From Nonomuraea solani (GTDB lineage: Bacteria > Actinomycetota > Actinomycetes > Streptosporangiales > Streptosporangiaceae): a DNA stretch of 64,000 nucleotides. The notes beneath the pieces are model-generated. The model did no database searches and was not told where the DNA came from. It was given only the letters and a program-made list of their open reading frames with translations. The number at the start of each line of letters is the position of its first letter. Positions within the stretch are counted from its first letter, which is position 1. Of this stretch, positions 1 through 8,290 are shown piece after piece. The stretch covers positions 62,001 to 126,000 of the forward strand of contig NZ_FNVT01000002.1 of assembly GCF_900108335.1 (NCBI RefSeq), given 5' to 3'. The translations under genes were made by a program, and so were the position numbers.

Positions 1-286
1 TGAGCTCGTCGCCGATGTGCACGATGCGGTAGGTGAAGCCCAGTTCGTGGGCGGCGTGCCCGTCGTGGACCTCGTCGGGGTTGAACGCCATGACCATGCC
101 GGCCGCGCTCGTGTGGCCCGCGCCGCGGCAGGTGAAGGTCTGCGCGCCGTGCTCGGTGACGCCGAAGGAGTAGGTCTCGTGGGTGTGGCGGTGGTAGCGG
201 TGGCGCAGGAAGCTCGCGTACATGGCCTCGAGCGGCATCTCGGCCGAACGCCAATAAGTCGCCCATTCCCGGCTCCGGCCGGTCAT
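1..286 (-). CDS. AraC-family transcriptional regulator, N-terminal part only
   Basis: The first 95 residues of a regulator run off the left edge, so the two helix-turn-helix motifs of the C-terminus are not visible. What can be read (WATYWR near the start, LEAMYASFLRHRYHRHTHE, SFGVTEHGAQTF, MVMAFNPDEVHDG) is the cupin-like sensing domain found in one common group of actinobacterial AraC proteins, often next to exporters. The start at 286 is chosen over the in-frame Met at 238 because the conserved WATYWR segment lies upstream of that Met and a purine-rich GGGGGTGATG precedes it. It is divergent from an EamA transporter, a frequent regulator/exporter pairing. The effector is unknown. Confidence 0.8.
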   Translation of the reverse strand, partial: MTGRSREWATYWRSAEMPLEAMYASFLRHRYHRHTHETYSFGVTEHGAQTFTCRGAGHTSAAGMVMAFNPDEVHDGHAAHELGFTYRIVHIGDEL

Positions 287-420
287 CCGTCATCACCCCC
301 GTTCCCCGGCGCACGAGCCTACAAGACCGGCCGGCCTGCGATGACCCAGCATGAGCGCTGATGGCCGCGCCCGGCATTTCGGTATTTGGGCGTGGATGGA
401 TGCGTTCGCGGAGGTTTTTC

Positions 421-1305
421 ATGGCGGTCGGCACCCGGCCCTACCTGCTGCTGGCCACGACGATGCTGCTGTGGGGCAGCGGCTTCAGCAGCTCCAAGGT
501 GATCGTCGATCACCTGCCGCACTCCGTGGTCGCGGTGCTGCGTTTCGGCGGCGGCGCGCTGGCGCTGCTGGTCGCCCTGCGGTTGTCGCGGGAGCCTGCC
601 GTCGTGCGACGGCGGGACCTGCTGCGGGCGGCCGGGGCAGGGGTGCTCGGCGTCTTCGTGTACAACCTGCTGTTCTTCTGGGGGCTGTCGCTCGCGCCGG
701 CGATCGACGGAAGCACCATCGTCCCGGTCATGAGTCCCGTGCTGACCACGGCCTTTCTGCTGCTGACCCGGCGGGAGAACGCGTCGGGAGCGCGGGTGGC
801 GGGGCTGGCGTGCGGGGCGGCCGGTGCCGTGATCTTCTTCGTGGGCGCGGGCGGGGCGGCGGGCGGGGGCCGGCTCCGGCTCGCGGGCGATCTGCTGTTC
901 CTGCTCAGCGCCGCCTGCTGGGCCGGGTTCACGCTGCTGGGGCGCCGGGTGCTGACCGGCATCGAGCCGCTCCGGGCGACGACGTACGCGACGGTGAGCG
1001 GGGCCGCGCTGCTGGCGGTCTACAGCGCGCCGGCGGCCACCGAGGTCGTCTGGGGCGACGTGCCCGCCCACGTCTGGCTGAACATCGTCTTCGTGGCGCT
1101 CGGCCCGACCGCGGTGGCGAACCTGCTCTACTACCGGGGCATCAAGGCCGTGGGCCCGTCGTCGGCGTCGATCATGATGTTCCTCGTCCCCGTCGTCGGG
1201 ACCACCTGCTCCGCCCTGTTCCTGGGCGAGTCGTTCAATCCCGTACAGGCGGCGGGGGCGGTCGTGCTCCTGGTGGGCGCCGTACTCGCCGTCGGCTATC
1301 GTTGA
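421..1305 (+). CDS. EamA/DMT-family membrane transporter
   Basis: A 294-residue, very hydrophobic protein with about ten membrane segments in two repeated halves, the usual layout of the drug/metabolite transporter superfamily. Typical family features are the early LLWGSGFSSSK segment in helix 1, PVMSPVLTT in the first half and FLVPVVGTTCSALFLGE near the end of the second. The family exports amino acids, metabolites or drugs; the substrate cannot be read from sequence. The start at 421 is preferred over upstream Met codons at 361 and 400 because GGAGG lies six bases before it. A Trp-containing leader and trpS begin three bases after its stop, so it may be cotranscribed with trpS and could export an inhibitor of that enzyme; this is inference. 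Confidence 0.85.
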   Translation: MAVGTRPYLLLATTMLLWGSGFSSSKVIVDHLPHSVVAVLRFGGGALALLVALRLSREPAVVRRRDLLRAAGAGVLGVFVYNLLFFWGLSLAPAIDGSTIVPVMSPVLTTAFLLLTRRENASGARVAGLACGAAGAVIFFVGAGGAAGGGRLRLAGDLLFLLSAACWAGFTLLGRRVLTGIEPLRATTYATVSGAALLAVYSAPAATEVVWGDVPAHVWLNIVFVALGPTAVANLLYYRGIKAVGPSSASIMMFLVPVVGTTCSALFLGESFNPVQAAGAVVLLVGAVLAVGYR

Positions 1306-1308
1306 GGT

Positions 1309-1350
1309 GTGCATCGACTTCCGTGTCTGAGCTGGTGGCGCTCCCCGTAG
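1309..1350 (+). CDS. Trp-Trp leader peptide of the trpS attenuator
   Basis: A 13-codon reading frame with a GTG start and TAG stop translates to MHRLPCLSWWRSP. The two consecutive Trp codons (TGG TGG, 1333-1338) sit at the foot of the first hairpin of the attenuator that follows, exactly where a stalled ribosome would free the middle strand. It begins three bases after the EamA stop in the same frame. No well-spaced ribosome binding site is seen (GAGG is only one base away), so it may be translated from a leaderless transcript or by re-initiation after EamA. It is far too short for standard gene calling; the call rests on its position and the paired Trp codons. Confidence 0.7.
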   Translation: MHRLPCLSWWRSP

Positions 1351-1401
1351 GAGCGGCCACCTCACTTTCAGATGCGATCGGGCCGTTCGGAAGAACGGCC
1401 C
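1334..1401 (+). promoter_or_regulatory. Ribosome-mediated transcription attenuator upstream of trpS
   Basis: Four segments form mutually exclusive helices. Helix 1:2 pairs 1334-1344 with 1350-1361 (11 bp, one bulged G at 1355, loop CCGTA) and contains the Trp codons and leader stop. Helix 3:4 pairs 1380-1388 with 1393-1401 (GGGCCGTTC / GAACGGCCC, nine perfect pairs, GGAA tetraloop) and acts as the terminator-like hairpin, although only a weak T stretch follows. The alternative helix 2:3 pairs 1351-1358 (GAGCGGCC) with 1381-1388 (GGCCGTTC), eight pairs including one G-U. Stalling at the Trp codons would block strand 1, allow 2:3 and prevent 3:4, so that charged tRNA-Trp shortage raises trpS expression. 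Confidence 0.72.
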
Positions 1402-1466
1402 GTCCGCGTTTCCTGCGCGAGCGACGGCCGTTCCGGCGGCGGCGTCACTCACCAGGAGAAGAACTC

Positions 1467-2489
1467 ATGAACACGTTGGAACGACTGATCGAGGCGGATC
1501 CCGGCCGGTTCCGCGTCCTGACGGGCGATCGCCCGACCGGATTCCTGCACCTGGGGCACTATTTCGGCACCCTCAAGAACCGGGTCCGGCTGCAGGGGCT
1601 CGGAGTCGAGGTCTTCGTGCTGGTCGCGGACTTCCAGGTCCTGACGGACCGGGACGTGGCCCAGGACCTGCCGATGTACGTCGAGGAGCTGGTGCTCGAC
1701 CACCTCGCCATCGGCATCGACCCCGCGCGGTCCGTGATCTTCGCGCACAGCGCGGTGCCCGCCCTGAACCAGTTGCTGCTGCCCTTCCTCAGCCTGGTCT
1801 CGGTCCCCGAACTGAGCCGGAACCCCACGGTCAAGGATGAGATCGCCCACTCGCGGCAATCCTCCGTCAGCGGCCTGATGTTCACCTACCCCGTGCACCA
1901 GGCCGCCGACATCCTGTTCTGCAAGGCGAACCTGGTCCCGGTCGGCCAGGACCAGCTCCCCCACCTGGAGATCACCAGGACCGTCGCCCGCCGCTTCAAC
2001 GACCGCTACGGCGACGGCGCGGCCGTGTTCCCCGTCCCCGACGCCCTGCTGTCCAGCGCCCCGCTGCTCCTCGGCACGGACGGCGGCAAGATGAGCAAGA
2101 GCCGGGGCAACGCGATCAGGCTGGCCGCGGACGCCGACGAGACCGCCCGGCTGATCCGGCGCGCCAAGACCGACGCCGACCGGCACATCACCTACGACCC
2201 GGGCGAACGGCCGGAGGTGTCCTCCCTGGTGCTCCTCGCCGCGCTGTGCCAGGACCGCGACCCGCACCAGGTCGCCGCCGAGATCGGCGCCGCGGGGGCC
2301 GGGGCGTTGAAGGCGCGCGTGACCGACGCCGTCAACGACCACCTGGCGCCGATCCGCGCCCGCCGCGCCGAGTACGCCCGCGACCGCGGCTACGTCCGTC
2401 AGGTGCTGCGCGAGGGCAACGAACGTGCCAACGCCGTCGCCGAGACCACCCTCGACGAGGTACGCACGGCGATGGGCAGCCGGTACTGA
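1467..2489 (+). CDS. trpS: Tryptophanyl-tRNA synthetase (auxiliary, trpRS1-like type)
   Basis: A 340-residue class I aminoacyl-tRNA synthetase that charges tRNA-Trp. The HIGH signature is HLGHYFG (about residue 28) and the KMSKS loop is KMSKSRGN (about residue 210). GDRPTGFLHLGHYFGTLKNR and the ADFQVLTDRD stretch look like the actinobacterial auxiliary group rather than the housekeeping enzyme. Aligned by eye, the His of the usual DxHAIT segment, important for indolmycin binding in bacterial TrpRS, is Gln here. AGGAGAAG gives a good ribosome binding site before the start at 1467. It is controlled by the attenuator just upstream and may share a transcript with the exporter. Role in resistance to a TrpRS inhibitor is inference; the enzymatic identity is firm. 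Confidence 0.92.
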   Translation: MNTLERLIEADPGRFRVLTGDRPTGFLHLGHYFGTLKNRVRLQGLGVEVFVLVADFQVLTDRDVAQDLPMYVEELVLDHLAIGIDPARSVIFAHSAVPALNQLLLPFLSLVSVPELSRNPTVKDEIAHSRQSSVSGLMFTYPVHQAADILFCKANLVPVGQDQLPHLEITRTVARRFNDRYGDGAAVFPVPDALLSSAPLLLGTDGGKMSKSRGNAIRLAADADETARLIRRAKTDADRHITYDPGERPEVSSLVLLAALCQDRDPHQVAAEIGAAGAGALKARVTDAVNDHLAPIRARRAEYARDRGYVRQVLREGNERANAVAETTLDEVRTAMGSRY

Positions 2490-2493
2490 CCGG

Positions 2494-5400
2494 CTACGGG
2501 CACGGCGGGCGATACGGCAGGCCCGGGAAATACCGGTCCCATTCCGCCCTGGCGATCGGCGGATGGGCGGTCCGGCAGATCCGGGCGGCCAGGCGCCCGG
2601 GGTCGGTCTCCCACAGCAGCGCCGTGCGGTCGTATCCACCGGTCGCCAGGGTGTGCCCGTCCGGGCTGAACGCGACCGACGACACACGGTCGGAATGGGC
2701 CTCCAGGGAGGAGCGCTCCTGGGGGCGGCGGCGGTCGGCGAGGTCCCACAGGCGGGTGACCCGGTCGCTGCCCGCGGTCGCGAGGGTGCGGCCGTCCGGG
2801 CTGAACGCGACCATGTTGACGTTGTCGGTGTGTCCGGCGATGGTGACCAGCGGGCCGGGCCGCCGGGGGTCGGTGACGTCCCAGAGGCGGGCCGTGTCGT
2901 CGTAGCCGGCCGTGGCGAGCGTCCGGCCGTCCGGGCTGTAGGCCAGCGCGTTGATGCCGTCGGTGTGACCGGGCAGCGCGGCCAGCGGGGCGGGGTGGCG
3001 CGGGTCGGTGACGTTCCAGAGGCGCACGGTGTGGTTCCAGCCGGCGGTGGCGAGTGTCCGGCCGTCGGGGCTGAAGGCCACGGCGTTCACCCCGTCGGGG
3101 TCGACGGTGAAGCCGGCCAGGAGGCGGGGACGGCGGGGCTCGGCGACGTCGGTGAGGCGGACGGTGTGGTCGAGGCTGGCGGAGGCGAGGGTGTGACCGG
3201 CCGGGCTGAAGGTCACCGCGTTCACGTTGGCGGTGTGGCCTTTGAGCACGGCCCGCGAGACCGGGCGGCCGAGGTCGGTGACGTCCCACAGGCGTACCGT
3301 GTGATCGTTGCTCGCCGTGGCCAGGACGCGGCCGTCGGGGCTGAAGCCCGTACCCCAGATCTCGTCGCCGTGGCCGGTCAGGACGGAGCGGAGGCGCGGC
3401 CGGGCGGGGTCGGTGACCTGCCAGAGCCGCGCGGCGCGATCCTCGCCGACGGTGGCCAGCGTGCGGCCGTCGGGGCTGAAGGCGAGCCAGTAGACGGCCG
3501 CGGCGGGGACGGCGAGCGCCGGTCCCGGCAGGTCCCACAGGCGGGCGGTGTAGTCGTCGCTGCCCGTCGCCAGGGTGCGCCCGTCGGGGGTGAAGGCGAC
3601 CGAGACGGCGTTGCCGGTGTGGCCGGTGAACGTGGTCACGTGCAGGGGGCGGCGGTGGTCGGTGACATCGGTCAGCCGTACGGTGTCGTCCAGGCTCGCG
3701 GTGGCCAGGAACCGGCCGTCGGGGCTGAACGCGACCGACCTGACGACGTCCCGATGCCCCTTGATCACGGCGCTCGTGCCGTCGGCGAGGCGCCACAGCC
3801 GGGTGGTGCGATCGTTGCTCGCGGTGGCCAGGAGGCGGCCGTCGGGACTGAACGCGACCCAGGCCACGGCGTCGGCGTGCCCGGTGAGCAGGCGGGGCGG
3901 CCCTGGGCGGGCGGGGTCGGTGACGTCCCACAGCCCGGCGGCGCGGTCGAAGGCGCCGGTCACCAGCGTGCGCCCGTCGGGGCTGAACGCCACCGACACC
4001 ACGCCGTCGGCGTGCCCATCGAGCGTGGCCGGCGGGCGGCGGCCGGCGACGTCCCAGAGGCGGGCGGTCCTGTCGCTGCTCGCGGTGGCGAGCGTGCGCC
4101 CGTCCGGGCTGAACGCGACCGCGTTCACGTCGTCGCCGTGCGGCAGCGCGGCCAGCTCACGGGGACGGCGGGGATCGGTGACGTCCCACAGCCGGGCCGT
4201 GTGGTCCCAGCCAGCGGTGGCGAGGTGGCGGCCGTCGGGGCTGAACGCGGCGGCGTTGACGTTCGCGCGGTGACCGGTGAGCACGGCCAGCGGCTCGGGG
4301 CGGTGCGGGTCGGCGATCCGCCACAGCCGGGCCGTGCCGTCGCGGCCGGCGGTGACGAGCAGGTTCCCGTCCGGGCCGGCCGCGACCGCGTTGATCCGAT
4401 CGGTGTGCCCGGTCAGCCGGGTGGCGTACGGGGTGGCGAACGTGCGCCGCAGGCTGCCGAGCGCGTCGGCGGTGGGCGAGAGCCGGTAGGCGGCCAGGGC
4501 GAGCTGCGCGGACAGGGCGGGGTTGGCCGCCCGCACCTCGGCGGCGTCGGCGGCGACCTTCTGCGACAGCGCGATGTCGCGCTGGCCGGCGGCCATCCGC
4601 CCGTTGCTCATCGCGTTCACGGTGGTGGTCGTGGCGATGACGAGCAGCACGGCGAGCAGCGCGACCAACTGGCGCAGGCGGCGGGCGTGGCGGCGGGCCG
4701 CGGCCTGCTCGCGCGCCTCCGCGGCGATCCCGGCCTCAAGGAACTCCCTCTCCCTGCTGGTCAGAAGGGGGTCCTTGGCGGCGACCCAGTCTCTGGCGAC
4801 GGCGAGCCGGGTGCCGCGGTGGAGGGCGCCGTCGTCGCGGCCCTCCGCCTCCCACGCCTCGGCCGCCTCGGTGATCTGGCGGTGCAGGCGCAGCCCGTCG
4901 CGGTCGTCGGTGAGCCAGCCGCGCAGGCGGGGCCACGACCGGATCAGCGCTTCGTGGGCGATCTCCACGTTGTCGCCGTCGAGGGTGATGAGCCGGGCTC
5001 CGGCCAGCTCGTCGAGCAGCCCGGTGTCGCCTTCGAGCTCGTCGCGGGTGACGCGGCGTTTGGTGTCCTCCGTGCCCTCGCCGAGCGCGGTCAGCCGCAG
5101 GAACAGTTGCCGGGCGGCGGCCTGCCGATCCTCGCTCAGCGCGGTGTAGAGCGCTTCCGACGTCCGCGCGATGGCGTGGTCGATGCCGCCGGTGGACTCG
5201 TACCCGGCCAGGGTGAGGGTGTTGCCGCGACGGCGCCGCCAGGTCTCCAGCAGCGCGTGCGAGACCAGCGGCAGCACCCCGGCCTGGCCGGTGGCCTCGG
5301 CGATGAGCCGCGACACCAGCGCGCCCTCCACGCGGTGACCCGACTCGATGGCCGGGCGGGTGATGGCCTGGCGCAGTTCCTCGGTCGTCATGGGGCCGAC

Positions 5401-6255
5401 CAGGATCTGGGCCCGCTGGAGCACCTCGGCCAGGTCGGGGTGGCGCGCGCAGTGGGTGTAGAAGTCGGTACGCACGCCGATGACCACGCGGGTCCGGCTG
5501 TCGGGCTCCCGGGCGGCGCTCACCAGCGCGTCGATGAAGGCGGCCGGCTCCGCCGGGTCGGGGCAGAGCGTGAACACCTCCTCGAACTGGTCGACGACGA
5601 GCACGAGGTCTCCGGAGGCGCCCTCCTTGGCGGCGACCTGGCGGACGGCCAGCCCCAGGTTGCGGGGGTCGGCGGTGAGGTCCGCGAGCAGCGCGCCCGC
5701 CGTGATGCCGAGCCGGGCCGCGAGTCGTACCGCGCATTCGCGGAAAGGATGGGTTCCCGGGGTCACCAGCAGCGCCGGCGCGACCGGCAGCAGACCGGCT
5801 CTCAGCAGGGACGACTTTCCCGATCCCGAAGCGCCGAGCACCGCGATGAAACGATGTTCGGACAGTGTGGCACGGATCTTTTCCAGAAGCCGTTCCCGGC
5901 CGAAGAACCGGTCGGCGTCTTCCGGTCCGAAACCGGCCAGGCCGACATACGGCGGTCTTTCCCCCGGTGTTTCTCCCGGCTCAGGACCGTTGAATTCCGC
6001 GGCCAGCGAAATCCATCGGTCCTGCCATTCCGCCGGGTCCGCGCCGCAGGCCCGTACGTAGGCCAAAGTCACCGCCAAGCTGGGCAGTTTCCGGCCTCCC
6101 GCCGCCTCGGAGAGGGTGCCGGCGGAGTAATGCGCGCGTTTGGCGAGTTCGCGGTAGGAGAGGCCGCCCGCCTTTTCCCTTAATCGTCGTAGATCGGCTG
6201 CGAACCGTAATAACGCGTCGTCACCGGCGTCTAGTGGCCGTTCGCGGCGAGGCAT
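2494..6255 (-). CDS. XRE-type HTH - nSTAND ATPase - WD40 protein (14 repeats)
   Basis: A 1253-residue signalling protein. Residues about 17-75 form an XRE-type helix-turn-helix ([20 protein letters not shown]). A nucleoside-triphosphatase of the STAND type follows, with Walker [10 protein letters not shown] near residue 140 and a Walker B-like [14 protein letters not shown] single membrane segment ([17 protein letters not shown]) lies near residue 530. From about 608 to the end there are 14 WD40 units of the form [21 protein letters not shown]...RLWDV, enough for two seven-bladed propellers. The start at 6255 is preferred over 6291, which has no ribosome binding site, whereas GGGGGTGG precedes 6255. 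It converges with trpS (4-bp gap) and diverges from the SH3-like/DNase pair across a perfect dyad. The signal sensed is unknown. Confidence 0.9.
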   Translation of the reverse strand: MPRRERPLDAGDDALLRFAADLRRLREKAGGLSYRELAKRAHYSAGTLSEAAGGRKLPSLAVTLAYVRACGADPAEWQDRWISLAAEFNGPEPGETPGERPPYVGLAGFGPEDADRFFGRERLLEKIRATLSEHRFIAVLGASGSGKSSLLRAGLLPVAPALLVTPGTHPFRECAVRLAARLGITAGALLADLTADPRNLGLAVRQVAAKEGASGDLVLVVDQFEEVFTLCPDPAEPAAFIDALVSAAREPDSRTRVVIGVRTDFYTHCARHPDLAEVLQRAQILVGPMTTEELRQAITRPAIESGHRVEGALVSRLIAEATGQAGVLPLVSHALLETWRRRRGNTLTLAGYESTGGIDHAIARTSEALYTALSEDRQAAARQLFLRLTALGEGTEDTKRRVTRDELEGDTGLLDELAGARLITLDGDNVEIAHEALIRSWPRLRGWLTDDRDGLRLHRQITEAAEAWEAEGRDDGALHRGTRLAVARDWVAAKDPLLTSREREFLEAGIAAEAREQAAARRHARRLRQLVALLAVLLVIATTTTVNAMSNGRMAAGQRDIALSQKVAADAAEVRAANPALSAQLALAAYRLSPTADALGSLRRTFATPYATRLTGHTDRINAVAAGPDGNLLVTAGRDGTARLWRIADPHRPEPLAVLTGHRANVNAAAFSPDGRHLATAGWDHTARLWDVTDPRRPRELAALPHGDDVNAVAFSPDGRTLATASSDRTARLWDVAGRRPPATLDGHADGVVSVAFSPDGRTLVTGAFDRAAGLWDVTDPARPGPPRLLTGHADAVAWVAFSPDGRLLATASNDRTTRLWRLADGTSAVIKGHRDVVRSVAFSPDGRFLATASLDDTVRLTDVTDHRRPLHVTTFTGHTGNAVSVAFTPDGRTLATGSDDYTARLWDLPGPALAVPAAAVYWLAFSPDGRTLATVGEDRAARLWQVTDPARPRLRSVLTGHGDEIWGTGFSPDGRVLATASNDHTVRLWDVTDLGRPVSRAVLKGHTANVNAVTFSPAGHTLASASLDHTVRLTDVAEPRRPRLLAGFTVDPDGVNAVAFSPDGRTLATAGWNHTVRLWNVTDPRHPAPLAALPGHTDGINALAYSPDGRTLATAGYDDTARLWDVTDPRRPGPLVTIAGHTDNVNMVAFSPDGRTLATAGSDRVTRLWDLADRRRPQERSSLEAHSDRVSSVAFSPDGHTLATGGYDRTALLWETDPGRLAARICRTAHPPIARAEWDRYFPGLPYRPPCP

Positions 6256-6304
6256 CGCCACCCCCGTTGTGATCCTCGGCCCGGGCTTCATTGTTCAGCA
6301 CTTG

Positions 6305-6336
6305 TTGTTCGGTGTCCACCGCGTGACACCGAACAA
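6305..6336. promoter_or_regulatory. Perfect 12-bp inverted repeat, candidate operator
   Basis: TTGTTCGGTGTC (6305-6316) and its exact reverse complement GACACCGAACAA (6325-6336) flank an 8-base spacer. The dyad lies between the divergent WD40 gene (start 6255) and the SH3-like gene (start 6398). A possible -10 element TATACC (6348-6353) for the rightward gene would place its -35 on the right arm (GACACC). The size and symmetry suit a dimeric helix-turn-helix protein, and the XRE domain of the adjacent gene is the obvious candidate; binding itself is inference. Confidence 0.55.
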
Positions 6337-6397
6337 TCCACCGGCCCTATACCAGCACTCATGACCGCACGCGCACACCTGAGGAAAAGGGAGAGTC

Positions 6398-6865
6398 ATG
6401 GCCACAGCCAGACGGTTAACCGGCATGGTCATGGTGGCGACCGCCGCCGCGACCGTGCTCACCGCGCAACCCGCCCAGGCCGCTCAGGCCGCCGCCGACG
6501 GCTGCTGGGGCACCGGGCCGACCGTCACCGACACGCTGGGACAGCGGTGGGCGACCCGTTACTGCAACAACTACCGGGCCGGCGATGTCTACAACTACGT
6601 CGACGGGCGATGGCAGCCGATCGGCAGGCTGTGGGCCGGCGACAACTGGTTCGTCTGCCAGGCCCACGGGCCGGAGAACCCGCCGGTCGGTGTGTGGGTC
6701 AACGACATCTGGCTCTACACCGAGGCCGACGAGGTGTGGGCGGCCGGCGGGTGGGGCGGTTTCCCCGCCACCCACGTGTCCGGCGGTGACAACTACGGCC
6801 CCATACCGGGGCTCGACTGGTGTCCCTGGGAAGAGGACGTCCTCCCCGCCGGATCGGGTGGGTGA
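6398..6865 (+). CDS. Secreted SH3-like small protein
   Basis: A 155-residue protein with an N-terminal signal peptide (ATARRLTGMVMVATAAATVL, cleavage likely after AQPAQA). The mature part has four Cys in two apparent pairs (CWG, RYC, WFVCQ, LDWCPW) and a run GRLWAGDNWFVCQ ... HVSGGDNYGPIPGLDWC that resembles the secreted SH3-like proteins common in actinomycetes (NWFxCQ ... GGxNDxPIPGLxxC). Such domains bind cell wall or peptides; no catalytic site is apparent. GGGAGAG is the ribosome binding site. Only three bases separate it from the DNase gene, so the two are cotranscribed and probably co-secreted. It could be a partner, chaperone or inhibitor of the nuclease, but nothing in the sequence proves this. 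Confidence 0.65.
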   Translation: MATARRLTGMVMVATAAATVLTAQPAQAAQAAADGCWGTGPTVTDTLGQRWATRYCNNYRAGDVYNYVDGRWQPIGRLWAGDNWFVCQAHGPENPPVGVWVNDIWLYTEADEVWAAGGWGGFPATHVSGGDNYGPIPGLDWCPWEEDVLPAGSGG

Positions 6866-6868
6866 GCC

Positions 6869-8233
6869 ATGTCGCGCCGTACTCGCATGACGATGGCCGT
6901 GCTGCTCCCGCTCGTTCTGTGCGCGGCCGGGCTCAGCCCCGCCCACGCGCGGCCCCCGACGCCCTCGCCGGGCGCCACGTTCGACAAGGTCGAGCCGCTG
7001 TCGCCGGACGAAGCCCGCAAGCGGGCCCTGCGCCGGGCCGCCGAGCTCGGCAACCACTCCTACTACGACGCCGACAAGGTCACCGACGACGGCCGGTCGA
7101 GGCAGAGCCTGGGCAGGCTGGCCACCACGGCCGCCTTCCCCGCCACGCCGCCGCAGCCGGACACCGGCGACTGCCTGGCCAAGCCCGAGGCCGCGCGCCG
7201 GTCGGGCTGGACGTACAACCGGCTGCTGTGGTGCCAGGCGTTCGGCTACAAGGCCGACTACTTCAAGGTCAGCACGAGCGGGCCCCCGACCTACATGGGC
7301 AGCGTCATCATCGACTGGCAGATGGCGGCGATGGGCAGCAACACCCAGCGCAGCCTCCGGGTGTTCTGGCGTCCGGTGGCCGGGTCGGTCCGGTACGTCG
7401 GCTGGACCACCGCGAACCCCACCGGGCAGCCCTTCGCCGTGCACGCCGAATGCGCCCAGGCCGCGCCGTACTGCTCTTATGCCGGGACCACTCCCAGCAA
7501 GTCCTGGAGCGCCTGGAACACCACCACCGACTGGTTCTCGTGGGACCTGACCTCGCCCGCCCAGGCCGGCGACCCCACCCGCGAGAAGATCACCACGCCG
7601 GACTGGCACCTGGTCACCGACGCCACGTCGCTCGATTATCCCCTCATCCCGCCGGGCAAGACCGACGACCTGCCGTTCCGGTGCGACTCCGCCGACTACT
7701 TCTCGCGCTTCGGCCAGGCGTTCGACCGGGCCTGCGTGTTCACCGACGTGATCCCGCACCTGCAGTACAACCTCTCCAGCGCCAAGCACGGGACCGTCGC
7801 CCGGCACATCCAGGACGCCCAGCTCAGCCCGGACACCTCCTACCCCATCGAGTCGCACCGCAAGACGATCCCGGGACGCTGGGAGCCCGACCCCGACCCC
7901 GAGTTCGGATCGCTGCACCGGGTGCCGGGCACCGGCGCCATCGCCGCTTCGAACACGACCTGGAAGAACTACGCGTGCAACCGGAACGGCGCCTACAACG
8001 CGACGACCGGCCTGCCGCCCAAGACGCCGCAGCAGGAGGCGGAGGGGTGGCAGTGCGACGAGTATCCGTTCCGCTCGACCGCCGAGGGCGCCGGTAGCGG
8101 CACCTGGGACTTCTCCGTCCGGTGGGTCCCTGGCACGCAGAACGGCTCGGCCGGCGGCTCGCTGATCGCCTTCTTCTTCGACGACCGCATCCTGCACGTC
8201 AACGACCCGTTCTGGGTGAAGATCAACCCCTGA
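6869..8233 (+). CDS. Secreted deoxyribonuclease of the NucA/NucB family
   Basis: A 454-residue protein with a signal peptide (MTMAVLLPLVLCAAGLSPAHA). The C-terminal 100 residues carry the NucA/NucB signature CDEYPFRSTAEG (about residues 391-402), whose Asp and Glu are the expected catalytic residues, followed by the hydrophobic strand GGSLIAFFFDDRIL and a final DPFWVKI. The long N-terminal region (about 40-330) has paired Cys and Trp-rich strands and is probably a binding or folding domain seen in larger actinobacterial members; the family core alone is only about 110-140 residues. It is the second gene of a pair with the SH3-like protein and ends in a strong bidirectional terminator. Likely role: extracellular DNA degradation for nutrition, programmed cell death or competition. 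Confidence 0.75.
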   Translation: MSRRTRMTMAVLLPLVLCAAGLSPAHARPPTPSPGATFDKVEPLSPDEARKRALRRAAELGNHSYYDADKVTDDGRSRQSLGRLATTAAFPATPPQPDTGDCLAKPEAARRSGWTYNRLLWCQAFGYKADYFKVSTSGPPTYMGSVIIDWQMAAMGSNTQRSLRVFWRPVAGSVRYVGWTTANPTGQPFAVHAECAQAAPYCSYAGTTPSKSWSAWNTTTDWFSWDLTSPAQAGDPTREKITTPDWHLVTDATSLDYPLIPPGKTDDLPFRCDSADYFSRFGQAFDRACVFTDVIPHLQYNLSSAKHGTVARHIQDAQLSPDTSYPIESHRKTIPGRWEPDPDPEFGSLHRVPGTGAIAASNTTWKNYACNRNGAYNATTGLPPKTPQQEAEGWQCDEYPFRSTAEGAGSGTWDFSVRWVPGTQNGSAGGSLIAFFFDDRILHVNDPFWVKINP

Positions 8234-8242
8234 TCGCCCGTA

Positions 8243-8290
8243 CCGCCCACGATCTGACTCACGCGGGGGTGTGAATCAGATCGTGGGCGG
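8243..8290. terminator. Bidirectional terminator, 20-bp arms
   Basis: The arms 8243-8262 and 8271-8290 pair over 20 bases with a single mismatch around the 8-base loop GCGGGGGT. The stem lies between the convergent DNase and LysR genes and includes the LysR stop codon and its last nine codons, so the LysR C-terminal sequence is constrained by the hairpin. There is no T tract, which is usual for actinomycete terminators. Confidence 0.75.

Noticed and set aside
2425..6183. A 1252-codon open frame on the plus strand opposite the WD40 gene
   Set aside because: It is a by-product of GC-rich codon bias and of the repeated WD40 units: the translation is a monotonous Gly/Val/Arg-rich repeat, and the minus-strand frame has clear domains.
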